DNA of 64,000 nt from Mallotus nudiflorus (Eukaryota > Streptophyta > Magnoliopsida > Malpighiales > Euphorbiaceae), in the NCBI GenBank assembly GCA_947683625.1, contig CANTUR010000112.1, forward strand, positions 930,501-994,500, given 5' to 3'. Each line of letters begins with the position of its first letter. The first letter of the stretch is position 1. The notes beneath the pieces are model-generated. The model made no database searches. It was not told the origin of the DNA and was given only the letters and a program-made list of their open reading frames with translations. Position numbers and translations under genes: made by a program. Positions 33,692 to 44,880 of this stretch are shown one piece after another.

Positions 33692-34378
33692 TTATGAACA
33701 ACCTCTAACAACAAGAGCTTTTGCTTCAACACTTGTATTTTCTTGCTTTTCTTTCTTTCGCAATTCATAACTATACAAGGCTGCAGTTACTTCACTTAGA
33801 GACACAACAACCTTCCCATGAAGTAGAGTAGTTTCAAGATACTCAAAATCATCAGGAAGTGATCCCACCAACATCAAAGCTAGATCTTCGTCATTAAAAG
33901 TTATGTCCATATTCATCAAATCATTTACTAGTTGATTAAAACTAGTAATGTGATCATTCATCATGGTACCTGAAACATAGTTGAAGTGGAACAATCTCTT
34001 TTTCATGTAGAGTTTGTTCTGATTGCTTTTCTTCAAGAATTTCTCCTCCAATGCCTTCCATAATTTATGTATAGAAATTTTTTTAGAAAATGCATACTTT
34101 TGCTCTCTAGAAAGACATGATCGAATTATATCACATGTCAATCTATTGATCACCTTTCATTCTTTCTCCTCAACATCATTTGGTTTCTCTCCTTCAATAG
34201 CAATGTCTAAACCCTGCTGAAAAAGGGCATCTAGAACCTTACTTTGCCACATGCCAAAATGACCAATGTTATAAAAAATCTCCACCGCAAATCTAACATT
34301 TATCATAACATTTCTTGCCAAAATTGAAGATGAAGAAGTTGTTGACGCTAATGTGGATACTTTTGTGTTGTTTGTCAT
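33692..34378 (-). pseudogene. Copia gag (UBN2-type)
   Basis: Starts at ATG 34,378. One in-frame stop lies near 34,157, and the frame then continues to 33,692. KLWKALEEKFLKKSNQNK and LVNDLMNMDITFNDEDLAL are typical gag_UBN2 sequences, with LLGSLP-like VGSLPDDFE. Nearly intact apart from the stop. Confidence 0.8.
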
Positions 34379-34499
34379 TTCTACTACAAAATTATATTTA
34401 ATAGTTGTCGATATGAAATGCCAATTAACCCAAGAAAATTTTTTCTAATGTGGAAGATCAACCTAAGTCACAACTACAGAGTATACTAAAATAAACCAA

Positions 34500-34518
34500 G
34501 AGCTCTGATACTTATTAT
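34500..34518 (-). other. Copia primer-binding site
   Basis: On minus, next to the 5' LTR, AAGTATCAGAGCTC closely matches the initiator tRNA-Met primer site TGGTATCAGAGC of plant Copia elements. Confidence 0.6.
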
Positions 34519-35009
34519 TGTGAAATTTGAGTTAATTTTTATCAATAATAACGAATTCACCTTAAGAATTATTGTACATGTGACTAAAATGTAAATGATT
34601 GCACTAAAAATCACCCCAATGTATATTCCCAAGAAATAGTGGTGGGGTCACAATGGTCTTATTTAAAAACCACACTTTTTAGACAGAATTTTACCAAGAC
34701 AAGTAATTTCAATAGCAACTATACCCAACAATAGCTATTAAATAGACATAAAAGAGAATATCAAAATTTAATGAGATTTGTACAATTATAACTATGTTCT
34801 TGGATACTATCAAAATAATATTTTACTAATTGAGGAAATATTACAAAAGAGAGAAAAAGAATACAAATAGCCTAACTATTAGAGAAGACTAATTTTTGTT
34901 TTTTGGAATGATTAAACTAAGGAGGAAGAGGGGTCCTTATATAACCTTAAATCCTCCTCCATTTCTATTTTCTTCCTGATATAGGATTATTATTTTGCCA
35001 AAAACAACA
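34519..35009 (-). repeat. 5' LTR of the minus-strand Copia
   Basis: 491 bp with ends TG...CA, similar along its length to 26,552-27,052 but clearly diverged, so the insertion is old. Confidence 0.85.
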
Positions 35010-35915
35010 ATAATTTATTCAATTTCCATGCTAAAACCTCTGCGCCCTTCTAAAATTGTTTCTCTAATTAATTAATTTTGACTAATTTGTTCTCTTATTG
35101 TGACACAATGTTTAGTTTGCCACACACTCTATTTATTTTGTTAGTTGTACTATTTCTGTATAAAATTGCACTACATTGGAGAAATTCAATAATAGACCTT
35201 GGCTGTTGGAGGATGAAACTGGCCGATACCAAGGTCATCTACAAGGTTCATGTCAGCAACAAACTACGTATTGATATTGCAAGGGAAAGAGTTTGTTGCT
35301 ATTCCTACTGGTTCTTGGTATGCTTAATAATCTTCGTCTTTCCTATTCATGATTCTTTTGCTGGGTTACGTGGCCTTTTCTCTTGTATTTATATAAATTG
35401 GGTTCAACATGGAATTAAATTCTTCACTCTTGAGCTTTCATTTTAAGTCAGCGCTTCTAACTGTAAGTTCTTTGTCTTCTGCCAGTGGCTCTTAGCAGAC
35501 TTTAGAGTTTGGATTCTCTTTTATTTCACCCTTTTTGGTGTTGTACTTCGTTTTCATATATTACCTTTCTTAGCAGCATAATGTTAATTTTGGATACCAA
35601 TTTTATGTGTTTTGCTAGAACTTGACGAGTAAAGAAGTTGTGAGTATTGATTGATTTTTCTGGTTTTAATATATTATTTACATTGGAGTACATACATGTA
35701 ATATTTGATTTCATTCAGCTGTTAGAGCTTGCTCATGGGTTGTCTCTATTCGGTTGGCATGGTTTTGCATAACCTCTTTGCAATTTTTGATGTCTGATCT
35801 ACAGTTATATGCTTATGCTCTTTTTTTTTTTTTTTAATTTAAATTTGATTTCATATAATTTGGCTTTTTTGAATGAGCTAGAAATCTGATTTTAGATTTA
35901 TTCATTTAATTTGAT
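35010..35915. other. Helitron-like interior, no clear gene
   Basis: AT-rich DNA between the Copia and the F-box fragment. A short open stretch (about 35,190-35,290) with LADTKVIYKVHV is not assignable to a family. Confidence 0.3.
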
Positions 35916-35916
35916 A

Positions 35917-36205
35917 TACTCTTGAAATTGATCTGTGGGTAATGAAAGAGTATGGTGTTGAAGAATCTTGGACTAAGCTGTACTTCATTTCTTATGATGG
36001 CGATGATAGGTGGCCTGCTGGCTTATATCAACATGTAAAGTGCCTGAACAATGGAGCATTGTTGTTGTTTTATTATCATAAGAATGCTCTAATCTGTTAT
36101 GACCCAACAATATCTGGATTCAGGTACTCAAAGGTCCTAGGTATCAAATTAAAGTTTGAAGTAGTTGCTCTCACTCCAAGCTTCATTTCGCTAAGGATAT
36201 TCTAG
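35917..36205 (+). pseudogene. F-box-associated (FBA) domain fragment
   Basis: The frame reads LEIDLWVMKEYGVEESWTKL near 35,920, then NNGALLLFYYHKNALICYDP, closing at TAG 36,203. WVMKEYGVEESWTKL is a hallmark of the F-box-associated interaction domain of plant SCF E3 ligase substrate receptors. There is no F-box domain or N-terminus nearby, so it is a gene fragment. It lies within the putative Helitron, which may have captured it. Confidence 0.75.
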
Positions 36206-36808
36206 GGGCAGAAAACATGGAGGTTTTTAGCTACTCTAGAAGATGACATGCATGGTTTTATTCAGAATGAATTCTTAATGTGTTAAATGTTGAAGTGATT
36301 CTTCTTTGTTAAATACAAAATTGTTTGCAAGTTCTGTTGTTTGCTCAAGGACATTTCTCTCTTCCTGTTAATTTGTTGCTGCTGCTGGTTACTCTTGAAT
36401 TGTTTTTGCAGCAGGTGTGGTGCCCTGAATCTGTAAGGGGAGACTAAAGCCATTTATTTAGTGGAAGAAATTAGACAACTTGAGATAGATCCTAATTCTG
36501 ATAGCTATGCATACTTTAATTAATGGGAAGGATTAAATGAAGACTGATGGCCGATGTGATGATCCAAAATAGTGGTGTAGCAGAACTACATGAAGAAACT
36601 TCTCTGGCTGTTGTGATTGTTTTGAGAATATTGTTTAGCTATATTCTATGATTACTAAATTAATGCGGACAAGTTGCTTAATTTGGCTTCTTATTTGCAC
36701 TTTCTTGATCAATGATTGGCATCTCTTGATCAATAAATGAATATGAATTTTTTTTTCAGCTTAAGTTCTTGCGAATGCCTCAGCATTTCTGATTTTTTTA
36801 AAATTATA
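36206..36808. other. Helitron-like interior, no gene
   Basis: AT-rich. It could include 3' UTR of the F-box fragment's parent gene. Nothing else is recognised. Confidence 0.3.
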
Positions 36809-37073
36809 CTCCCTATGTTCATTTTTAATTGTCATTTAAGGATTATAAACATACATTAAAAAATATAATTAATATATTTATAAAATACTATATTACCCTT
36901 ATAATAATTCTCTCAAGTAATTATTAGTTTTGTATATTCTGAAAAATAATGTATGTACAAATAAAGGTATAATAGAAAAAAATGTAGTTAAAATGCATTG
37001 ATAATTGAAAATGTCAAATAAATTGGAATAAAAAATTCAATCTAAAACGATAATTAAAAAAGAACGGACGAAG
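36809..37073. mobile_element. Stowaway-like MITE (Tc1/mariner), 265 bp
   Basis: Left end CTCCCTATGTTCATTTTTAA. The reverse complement of the right end is CTTCGTCCGTTCTTTTTTAA. They form imperfect terminal inverted repeats of about 30 bp matching the Stowaway consensus CTCCCTCCGT. TA dinucleotides flank it (36,807-36,808 and 37,074-37,075). Non-coding and AT-rich. Confidence 0.85.
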
Positions 37074-38270
37074 TATAATACATCTAAAAATAAACTAGAC
37101 ACATCTTTTCATTTAGTTATATGTTCAAAATCTTTTTATTTATCTAAAAATTGTTATTTTAATGTTAATGTGTTTTATTTATTTAGTGTTCATCTATTGG
37201 GAAACTCTATCACTTCCTTTTCTTTCATAACTTAAATTCATATTTAAATATCATTTGAAAACATATATTGATATAACCTACCATAAAAGCTCTAAAAATT
37301 TATTGATACACTTATCTCTTTTTAACTCCTTTCATGTATTCGATAAGTATTGGTTTGTACTTTTGTGCAAAATCAAAAAGGAAAAGACTAAGAAGAAGCT
37401 CAAGATAGGAAGAAGATGGTGAGGATAGTGATTATGTAGATTCAGAATATGAAAGTGAGTCTAATCTTGAAGTGATATGTGCTCCAATATTAAAATTGCT
37501 TTGGAAAAAAATATTTTACTTGAAATTTATAGGACTGGTAACTAATATTGTATAATTTACTAATTTATACATTACTTGCTAAAATTTTTCTCAACTTAAT
37601 TATAATTTGTAATTTATTTTGTTTTATAGATAATATTAAAATAAATGGTTAGTATGTTGTTTTTTTAAATATAAAACATTACTATAAATTTTGTAATCAT
37701 TATTTAAAAAAAAATTCATTTCAAAAAATAAATTTATCCACGCAATGCGCAGATATTTACCTAGTTTAAATTAATTTGTTGTTTAAAATAAAATAAATAA
37801 GCATTTTAACTTACAAAACTTGGTAGAGACACAAATTTAGAAATTTTTTAAATGATATCATTTAAGATAGTTGAAAAAATTTAAGCACGGAAGCGGAGGT
37901 GCTTGATCCGATCCAATGATGACATGGTGAACAAATATACGTCATTTTATTGTTTTTTCTTTTTCATTTGAAGTACATGCAGCTTGTTTGGCACCTTCCA
38001 TTGCATTTTTTTTTTTTTTTCAATTGGTGAAAGAATAAGTATTTTCCAACGAATAGCTATAGAAGTAGGTGGTAGTCACTTGCTTAGCAACTTCCTCTCC
38101 ATTATTCAATTTTCTTAGTCAATAGTTTTCTTAAAGCTCCCACTGTTATTACCTTAATTTCACGGTTATTTTGATAATTACATTTCCTGCTCTTCTTTCA
38201 TACCAAAATTTCAATCTGTTTGATACAAATCTCTGTGTTTGAGTTCATTTGATTGTTGTTGCTCTTTGCA
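37074..38270. other. Intergenic and CNL upstream region
   Basis: AT-rich. The Helitron-like 3' end falls at 37,764. From 37,765 to 38,270 is the upstream region of the CNL gene. No convincing TATA box was singled out. Confidence 0.35.
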
Positions 38271-40999
38271 ATGGATTGGCTGATTGCCTTTGGGAGTGCG
38301 TTAGGTAACGCTGTTCTCTCTGCTTCCGTTATGATGCTGCTGGAGAAGTTGACTTCCATGGGCTTCACCAAATATGCTGGCCATGGAAAAATCCTCGATG
38401 AACTCAATAAATGGCAGAATAAGTTGAAGGAAATTGAAGCTGTGCTTGATGATGCAGAGGAGAAGCAGTGGGGGAACCAGTTGGTCGAGATGTGGGTACG
38501 CAAGCTCAGGGAATTGGTTTATGATGTGAACGACGTTGTTGATGAACTTAACACAGATAATCAACAGCGCAATCTCAAGGCAGAACAACAAGCAAGGCCA
38601 AGTAAGGTGCAGAAAGTCTTGTATACTTTATCTGCTGAGATGGTTTCGAAGATAGAGAGAATTAGTGGTAGATTGGATGAGACATTAACAGAAAAAGATA
38701 AACTACAGTTGGAACAGTTCTCCAGAGGTGCGAGACAAAGACTGCCCTCGACCTCTTTGGTGGATGATTCAAAGATCTATGGTAGAGAAAATGATAAGGA
38801 TACAATACTTGAACTGTTGAAGGCTGAGCCAAGTAATGCAGAAGTCTCATTGATTGCCATCCTTGGGATGGGAGGCGTTGGGAAAACGACTCTTGCTCAG
38901 CTCGCATTCAATGACGCCACTCTGGATTTTGATATTAAATCCTGGGTGTCCGTTGGTGAAGATTTGATGTTCTTAAAATTACTAGAACAATTGAGGGCAG
39001 TAATGAGAACAAGGATCTGGATTGGCATCAAAAGAAATTGAAGGAAAAGCTGCACCTAAAGAATTGTTTGATTGTCCTTGACGACGTTTGGACTGAAAGC
39101 CCTTATCTTTGGGAATTCTTTTGTGTTCCTTTCGAATTAGGTGCTCCTGGAAGTAGAATTCTTGTCACAACTCGCAATGAAAATGTGTCATTGATGATGG
39201 GTGCCATTTCATCCTATTGTCTTAAAGAGCCGTCACAAGATGATTGCCTTTCAGTATTTGCCCATTGTACTTTGGGAGAGGTAAATTTTGATAAGCACTT
39301 ACATTTGAAAGAAAGGGGAAAGAAATTGCAAGAAGATGCCGAGGATTGCCTTTAGCTGCCAAGGCTCTTGGAGGTTTGTTGCGAGGTCGACTGGACCCTG
39401 ATGCGTGGGACGAAGTGTTGAAGAGCAATATTTGGGATATGCCAGAAGACAAGTGCAGAATTCTTCCAGCCTTGAAGTTGAGTTACTTTCATGTTTCTTA
39501 CCACCTAAAGCGATGCTTTGCCTACTGCGCTATGTGTCCAAAAGATTTTGAGTTCGACAGGAATGAGTTGGTTTTGCTATGGATGGCAGAGGGTTTTGTC
39601 AACGGACCAGGGGAGATGCAAAAGTTAGGCTGCAAGAATTTCGATCAATTATTATCCGGATCGTTTCTGCAGCAGTGTGGTAGTGATAAATCTCAATATG
39701 TTATGCATGATCTAGCCAAATCTGTCGCTGGAGAAACGTGCTTTCATTTCGGTGACAAGTTGGACACAAATTTATTTGCGAAGGTTCAGCATTCAGCATA
39801 CACCTCACGTGAATATGGCACATGGCAAAATTTTAAAGACTTGTCAGAAATGCAGAGTTTGCGAACTTTCATAGCATTACCAATCATGCCAGAGTACTGC
39901 CATAGTTGCTTAAGTAGGAAAGTGCTCGATGACACATTGCCGAAATTAAGATACCTGAGGGTGCTGTCGCTAGCTGGTTATGAGATTGAGGAGTTGCGAA
40001 GTTTTATTGGTGACTTGAAGAGTCTAAGATATCTCAACTTATCGTACACCAGAATTAAAAAATTACCTGAATCAATTGCTAACTTGTTCAACTTGCAAAC
40101 ATTAAGATTGTGCCGGTGTTATGAACTTACAGAGCTACCTTTAGGCATAGGCAATTTAATTGCCTAGATATTAAGATGTGTACGAAAATTACCGAGTTAC
40201 CCTTGGGCATCTGCAACTTAAAGAATTTGCAGTGCCTTGATGTCAGTGGTACAGATCAATTACGAGAGATTCCACTGCAAATTGGTAACTTTAGAAATCT
40301 GCAGTTTGCTGTGGGAAAAGCGAATGGATTGGGGTTGAAAGAGCTGAAGAAATTATGTCATCTGCAGGGAAGACTTGATGTTAAAGAGCTACAACATGTG
40401 GTGGATATTGGAGATGCAGATTTTGGGTATCTATAGGAGCAGCATGACATAGAAGAATTAAATTTGAAATGGGATGGTGATTTCATTGATTCAACAAATC
40501 CAAGTGGTGAGGAGAAGGTTCTCAATTCAATAAGGCCCCATCAAAATCTATCACGCCTTTCAGTTAGCGGTTATGGGGGAACAGAATTGCCATTGTGGAT
40601 AGGAGATCTCGGATTCAGTAAGATGGTGAAGCTAAGCCTCAGGGACTGTAGGAAGGTGAAGTCACTGCCACCACTGGGACAATTAGGTGCACTTAGAGAG
40701 CTGAGCATAGAAGGTATGCATGGTGTGAAAGAGGTGGGTGTTGAGTTGTATGGGATTCGGGTATTTTTTGGTAATCTTGAGACTCTTAGAGTTGAGAATA
40801 TGGAGGAGTGGGAGAAATGGTGCTTTTTTTTTATGATGTGAATGAAGAGACTTTGGTTAGTTTCCCTAAACTTCGTGAACTTGGAATAGTTAATTGTCCG
40901 AAGCTCGTTGGGAAACTGCCCAGCTTTCTTCCATCTCTCCAAAAACTCCATATTGAAAGGTGTCAAGGAACTCTTGTCAGAAATATTTGTGATCTCTTA
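38271..40999 (+). pseudogene. CNL-type NBS-LRR resistance gene, 5' part (CC, NB-ARC, first LRRs)
   Basis: Begins at ATG 38,271 (MDWLIAFGSALGNAVLSAS). The Rx-like coiled-coil domain has the EDVID-type VYDVNDVVDEL. NB-ARC motifs in order are P-loop GMGGVGKTT (near residue 199), kinase-2 LIVLDDVW, GSRILVTTRN, LPLAAKALGG, CFAYCAMCPKDFEF and YVMHDLA. LRRs start with LPKLRYLRVLSLAGYEIEEL. Frameshifts occur near 39,000, 39,340, 40,165 and 40,815, and a TAG at 40,434. The gene resumes at 44,881 after a retroelement. The family gives intracellular immune recognition; this copy cannot make a full protein. Confidence 0.9.
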
Positions 41000-41460
41000 T
41001 GTTGATGCTTTTATTGGTAAGAAGTACGGCCGTAAAAAGTAGCAGTAAAGGGACAGCAGTAAAAAAGGGTGTTGAATTCAGTATTCCGATTTTATTAATT
41101 AGGTAGTAATATTTTCTATTAATAAGGTAGTGGCCAATAGTATTATTATTCCTATATTAAGTAGGAATTCCTAAATATGAACTTTTACCTAGGCAGTGGC
41201 TAGTAGTATTATTATTCCTATATTAAGTAGAAATCCTTTAATAGGGACTTTTACCTTCTTGTAACTCTTATATAAAGGAGCAATTGCTATTCAATAAAAA
41301 TTATGGATATTTTTAGCTAAATCAAAGGAAGTAGAGGAGAGTTGGTGATCTCTTTAACAAATCACTATAGGTTCCTTGAATAAAGGGAGGAACAAGGGAA
41401 AGCAAGAAAATCTTCCTGTTAACCGACCTGTGATGAGATCCTATTTACGGGCCCTTAACA
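41000..41460 (+). repeat. 5' LTR of the gypsy element in the CNL
   Basis: 461 bp, TGTTGATGC...CCCTTAACA. It contains an internal direct repeat (GTAGTATTATTATTCCTATA-like, twice) and a TATATAAA-type box near 41,270. It is followed by TGGCATCAAAGC (41,464-41,475), a tRNA-Met-like primer site. Confidence 0.85.
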
Positions 41461-41469
41461 ATTTGGCAT

Positions 41470-44390
41470 CAAAGCCTGTGGTCATGGGTGACTCTAAGCA
41501 ATTGAAGACTAGGGTTCATGATCTAGAGCACAAACTATTGGAAAACATCAAGGAGGTGCATGAGATCAATGACGATGTCCGTGAATTGAGGCGTTTGTTG
41601 GAGTTACATTTTTCTAGCAAGGAAAAGAGTTTAAAAGGAGAAACAACCATAGGCAACCGTCGATCAGACCTGGCAGAATCATCTAGTGAACAATATGTTG
41701 CTACCCTAGGAACAACGGTTGTTCCCAAATATAGTAGGCTGGAATTTCCTTCGTATAATGGAGCTGGAGACTTTTTAGGATGGCTTTACAGATGTGAACA
41801 ATTTTTTAGCAAAACAACGGATAGGGACAAGGTAGGATTGGTCGCATTCCACATGATAGAGGAGGCATAACTCTGGTTTTATAAATTGGAACAGGAGGAT
41901 CTTAGGCTTAGTTGGGCCTAGTTCAAATCCTACTGTGTTTTTAGATTTGGGCCCCCATTAACAAGCAATCCATTAGGCAAATTAATCAATGTCAAACAGA
42001 CGAGAACTATAAAGGAGTATCAGCGCCAATATCAGACCCCTCCTTGTAAGAACAACTTTGGTACGATAAGACCAATAAGTTGACATGTTTACTACAAGAT
42101 TAGTGGAAACTCTAAGGATAGATGTGGAGATGCAAAATCCCCCTAATCTGGTTACAGCTATAAATTTGGCTCTAACTTTTGAAAGAAAATTGCAACTTAA
42201 CCGTGGAAGTATCAATATTGGGCGGCCTCAAACAACATAGGCAGCCCCAAAACCACTTATAACGACTCTATCTACAACAACGACTCCATCTTTGGCAACC
42301 AGCTGAGAATTGAAAATACAAATGGTCAACAATTCCAAATTAGCATCCAATGTGGGAAGTAGTGTTATTACCTCGCTTATTAAACATGTGTCTAGGGGTG
42401 AGATGGCATAATGTAGGATGAAGGGACAATGTTTTAATTATGATGAACTTGATTCCATAAGGCATAAGTGTAAGAAACTTTTTTGCTTTCTACTGGATGA
42501 ACAAGAAGAAGATGAGAATGAACCCTCTTCTTTAGAGCTTAAGATTTCTCTCCATGCCATTACTGGAATAAAAAATTCTCAGACTATGCAATTACATGCG
42601 TAGGCAGTAGGGAAACCAATATTGATCCTTGTTGATTTAGGAAGCACGCACAATTTTATAAATGAGTAGGTTGCCCTTCAATTGTAACTACTAATGGAAA
42701 CTAAATTGGGACTACGGGCAGTTGTTGCAAATGGTGAAAGATTACACAGCCCAAGGATCTGTAAGGGAGTCCAAATATATGTCAATTCTGAATCTTTCTT
42801 TGTTGATTTTTTTGTGCTAGCATTGGACGGATTTGATGTAGTTCTTAGGGTAAAATGGTTAAGCACTCTAGGCCCAATCTTATAGGATTTCATCATATTA
42901 ATAATGACCTTCCACTTGAGCAGAAAGCAAGTCACTTGGCAAGGTAAATTGGAGAGGTAAAAATCCTTACAAGCTCATATGTTTCAAAATAAAATGACTT
43001 ACACAACAACCATGGAAAAGCTCCTTACTGATTTTATAAATATATTCCAAGAGCCCAAAGGACTTCCCCTTTCCAGAGCTTGTGATCATCGAATCACTCT
43101 AATGTCTGGTTTAAAACCAATAGTTGTTAGGCTATATCGCTACCCACATCTATAGAAAGATGAGATAGAAAGGCAATGTGCTGAAATGCTAGAACAAGGA
43201 ATCATCCACCTTAGCCATTCCCCTTTTTCTTCCTCTGTCCTATTGGTGGCAAAGGATGATGGTTCTTAGAGATTTTATGTTAACTACAGGGAGCTCAATA
43301 ACCAGACCATCAAGGATAAATTTCCCATTCCCATTATGGATGAATTGTTGGATGAACTTCATGGTGCCTAGTATTTCACAAAATTAGATATAAAATTAGG
43401 GTACTTTCAAGTTCGTATGGCTTCTGAAGACATTGAGAAAATTGCCTTCAGAACTCATCATGGCCACTTTGAGTTCTTAGTTATGCCATTTGGTCTTATA
43501 AACGCCCCATCACATTTCAATCCTTAATGAATGAGGTATTTCAATTCCACCTTCGCAAATTTGCTTTAGTATTCTTTGATGATATTTTGGTTTACAGTAA
43601 AACATAAGTAGAACACATGCATCACCTGCAAATTATTTTTGAACTATTGCGCCAACACAAGCTCTTCCTTAAAAAATCTAAGGCTCCTTTGGAGAGCACT
43701 AAGTCCTTTACTTGGGTCATGTCATTAATAGCAAGGGTGTAATAATGGACAATTCTAAAATCCAAGTTGATTTTCATTGGGAAGGAATGACACCCTTCCG
43801 AGTTATCTAAGGCCATGAACCTCCTTGCTTATTGTCTTATGATCCTAGTTCTACTCATTTGGATGAGATTGATCTTTCCTTATAAGATCTCAATGCTCTT
43901 TTAGATAAAATTCATCTTCGTTTACAACAGGCACATCTCTGCATGAAGCAAGTTTATGACCAACATCATCAGGAAATAACAGTTCAACCTAGGTAGTTTG
44001 TTTGGCTGAAACTTCAGCCCTATCGTCAACACTCTTTGAGTCGGAGGGCTATTTATAAATTAGCTCCTAAGTTCTATCGACCTTTCAAGGTTTTGTGATG
44101 AATTGTTGAGGTTGCATATCAGTTAAAGCTTCCGAAGCACAGCTGGATTTATAATGTTTTCCACATTTCTTTGCTTAAGTCCTTCAAGGGTGATCCGCCT
44201 TCCACTATCCCTCTTTACCACCTTTCAAGGATGGAAAAACCATTCCCCAACCTCAATCTATTGTTCGTTCTTGAATTAATCGAGGTGTAGTTAAAGTTCT
44301 AGTGGAATGGGCTCGCTTACCAATGGCTAAGCTACATGAATTCCTTTAACTGTGTTTCAAGAAACCTATCCTAAATTTGAGCTTAGGGAC
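41470..44390 (+). pseudogene. gag-pol remnant of the gypsy element
   Basis: Gag-like frame to 41,870 (LEFPSYNGAGDFLGWLYRCE). Protease-like VDLGSTHNFI is near 42,640. RT contains FPIPIMDELLDELHGA, MPFGLINAPSHFQ and FFDDILVYS near 43,580. Past about 43,740 the sequence jumps to an integrase C-terminal region (LLDKIHLRLQQAHLCMKQVYD) and a final stretch like the chromovirus tail. Many stops and frame changes occur throughout. Confidence 0.75.
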
Positions 44391-44416
44391 AAGCTCTTAG
44401 TCCTGAAGGGGAGTAA

Positions 44417-44880
44417 TGTTGTGGATGCTATTATTGGTAAGAAGTACAGCTATAAAAAGCAACAATAAAGGGGCAACAACAGAAAAGGGTGTTAAATTCA
44501 ATATTCTTATTTTATTAATTAGGCAGTAATATTTTCTATTAATAAGGTAGTGACTAGTAGTACTATTATTCCTATATTAATTAGGAATTCCTAAATAAGG
44601 AATTTTACCTAAACAGTGGCTAGTAGTATTATTATTCCTATATTAAGTAGGAATCCTTAAATAGGGACTTTTACCTTCTTGTAACTCTTATATAAAAGAG
44701 CAATTGCTATTTAATAAAAATCATGGATATTTTCAATTAAATCAAAGGAAGTAGAGGAGAGTTGGTGATCTCTTTAATCAATCACTATAGGTTCCTCAAA
44801 AAAAGGGAGGAACAAGGGAAAGCAAGAAAATCTTCCCATTAACTGACCTGTGACGGGATCCTATTTATAGGCCCTTAACA
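44417..44880 (+). repeat. 3' LTR of the gypsy element in the CNL
   Basis: 464 bp, TGTTGTGGATGC...CCCTTAACA, preceded by the purine-rich CTGAAGGGGAGTAA. It aligns to the 5' LTR with scattered differences. Confidence 0.85.

Larger units (their letters stand above)
26552..35009 (-). mobile_element. Ty1-copia retrotransposon (minus strand), interrupted by a solo LTR
   Basis: LTRs at 26,552-27,052 and 34,519-35,009 flank, on the minus strand, gag (from 34,378), zinc knuckle, protease, gag-pre-integrase, integrase, RT and RNase H. This is the Copia order. A primer site matching initiator tRNA-Met is next to the right (5') LTR. A 3.2-kb solo LTR splits the integrase. Many stops and frameshifts make it inactive. 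Flanks AGTAT and ATAAT do not form a clean target duplication. Confidence 0.85.
25828..37764 (+). mobile_element. Putative non-autonomous Helitron carrying gene fragments (contains nested Copia)
   Basis: The 5' end at 25,828 reads TCTATACCTATATC... and leads to ATAAAGCTGAG, preceded by A. The 3' end at 37,741-37,764 reads CGCAATGCG...TTTACCTAG and is followed by T, with a decayed hairpin just inside. TC...CTAG between A and T without target duplication, plus a subterminal GC hairpin, is the Helitron pattern. Removing the 8.5-kb Copia leaves about 3.5 kb holding an exon-like piece and an F-box-associated fragment. No Rep/helicase is present. The ends could belong to two different Helitrons. 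Confidence 0.5.
41000..44880 (+). mobile_element. Deleted Ty3-gypsy (chromovirus-like) element inside the CNL LRR
   Basis: LTRs at 41,000-41,460 and 44,417-44,880 flank gag-, protease- and RT-like regions, then jump to the integrase C-terminus. ATCTC occurs at 40,992-40,996 and 44,881-44,885 as target duplication, with three extra bases (TTA) before the left LTR. At 3.9 kb it lacks RNase H and most of integrase, so it is non-autonomous. Confidence 0.85.

Noticed and set aside
26540..35015. Clean target-site duplication for the minus-strand Copia
   Set aside because: Flanking pentamers AGTAT and ATAAT differ; boundaries rest on LTR alignment and TG/CA ends only.
35190..35446. Downstream exon of the 26,373 exon-like segment
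   Set aside because: No shared family, no convincing acceptor, and the frame is poor.
41376..41470. Gag start at 41,376
   Set aside because: Position 41,376 lies inside the 5' LTR (to 41,460), so the start is more likely after the primer site, around 41,485.
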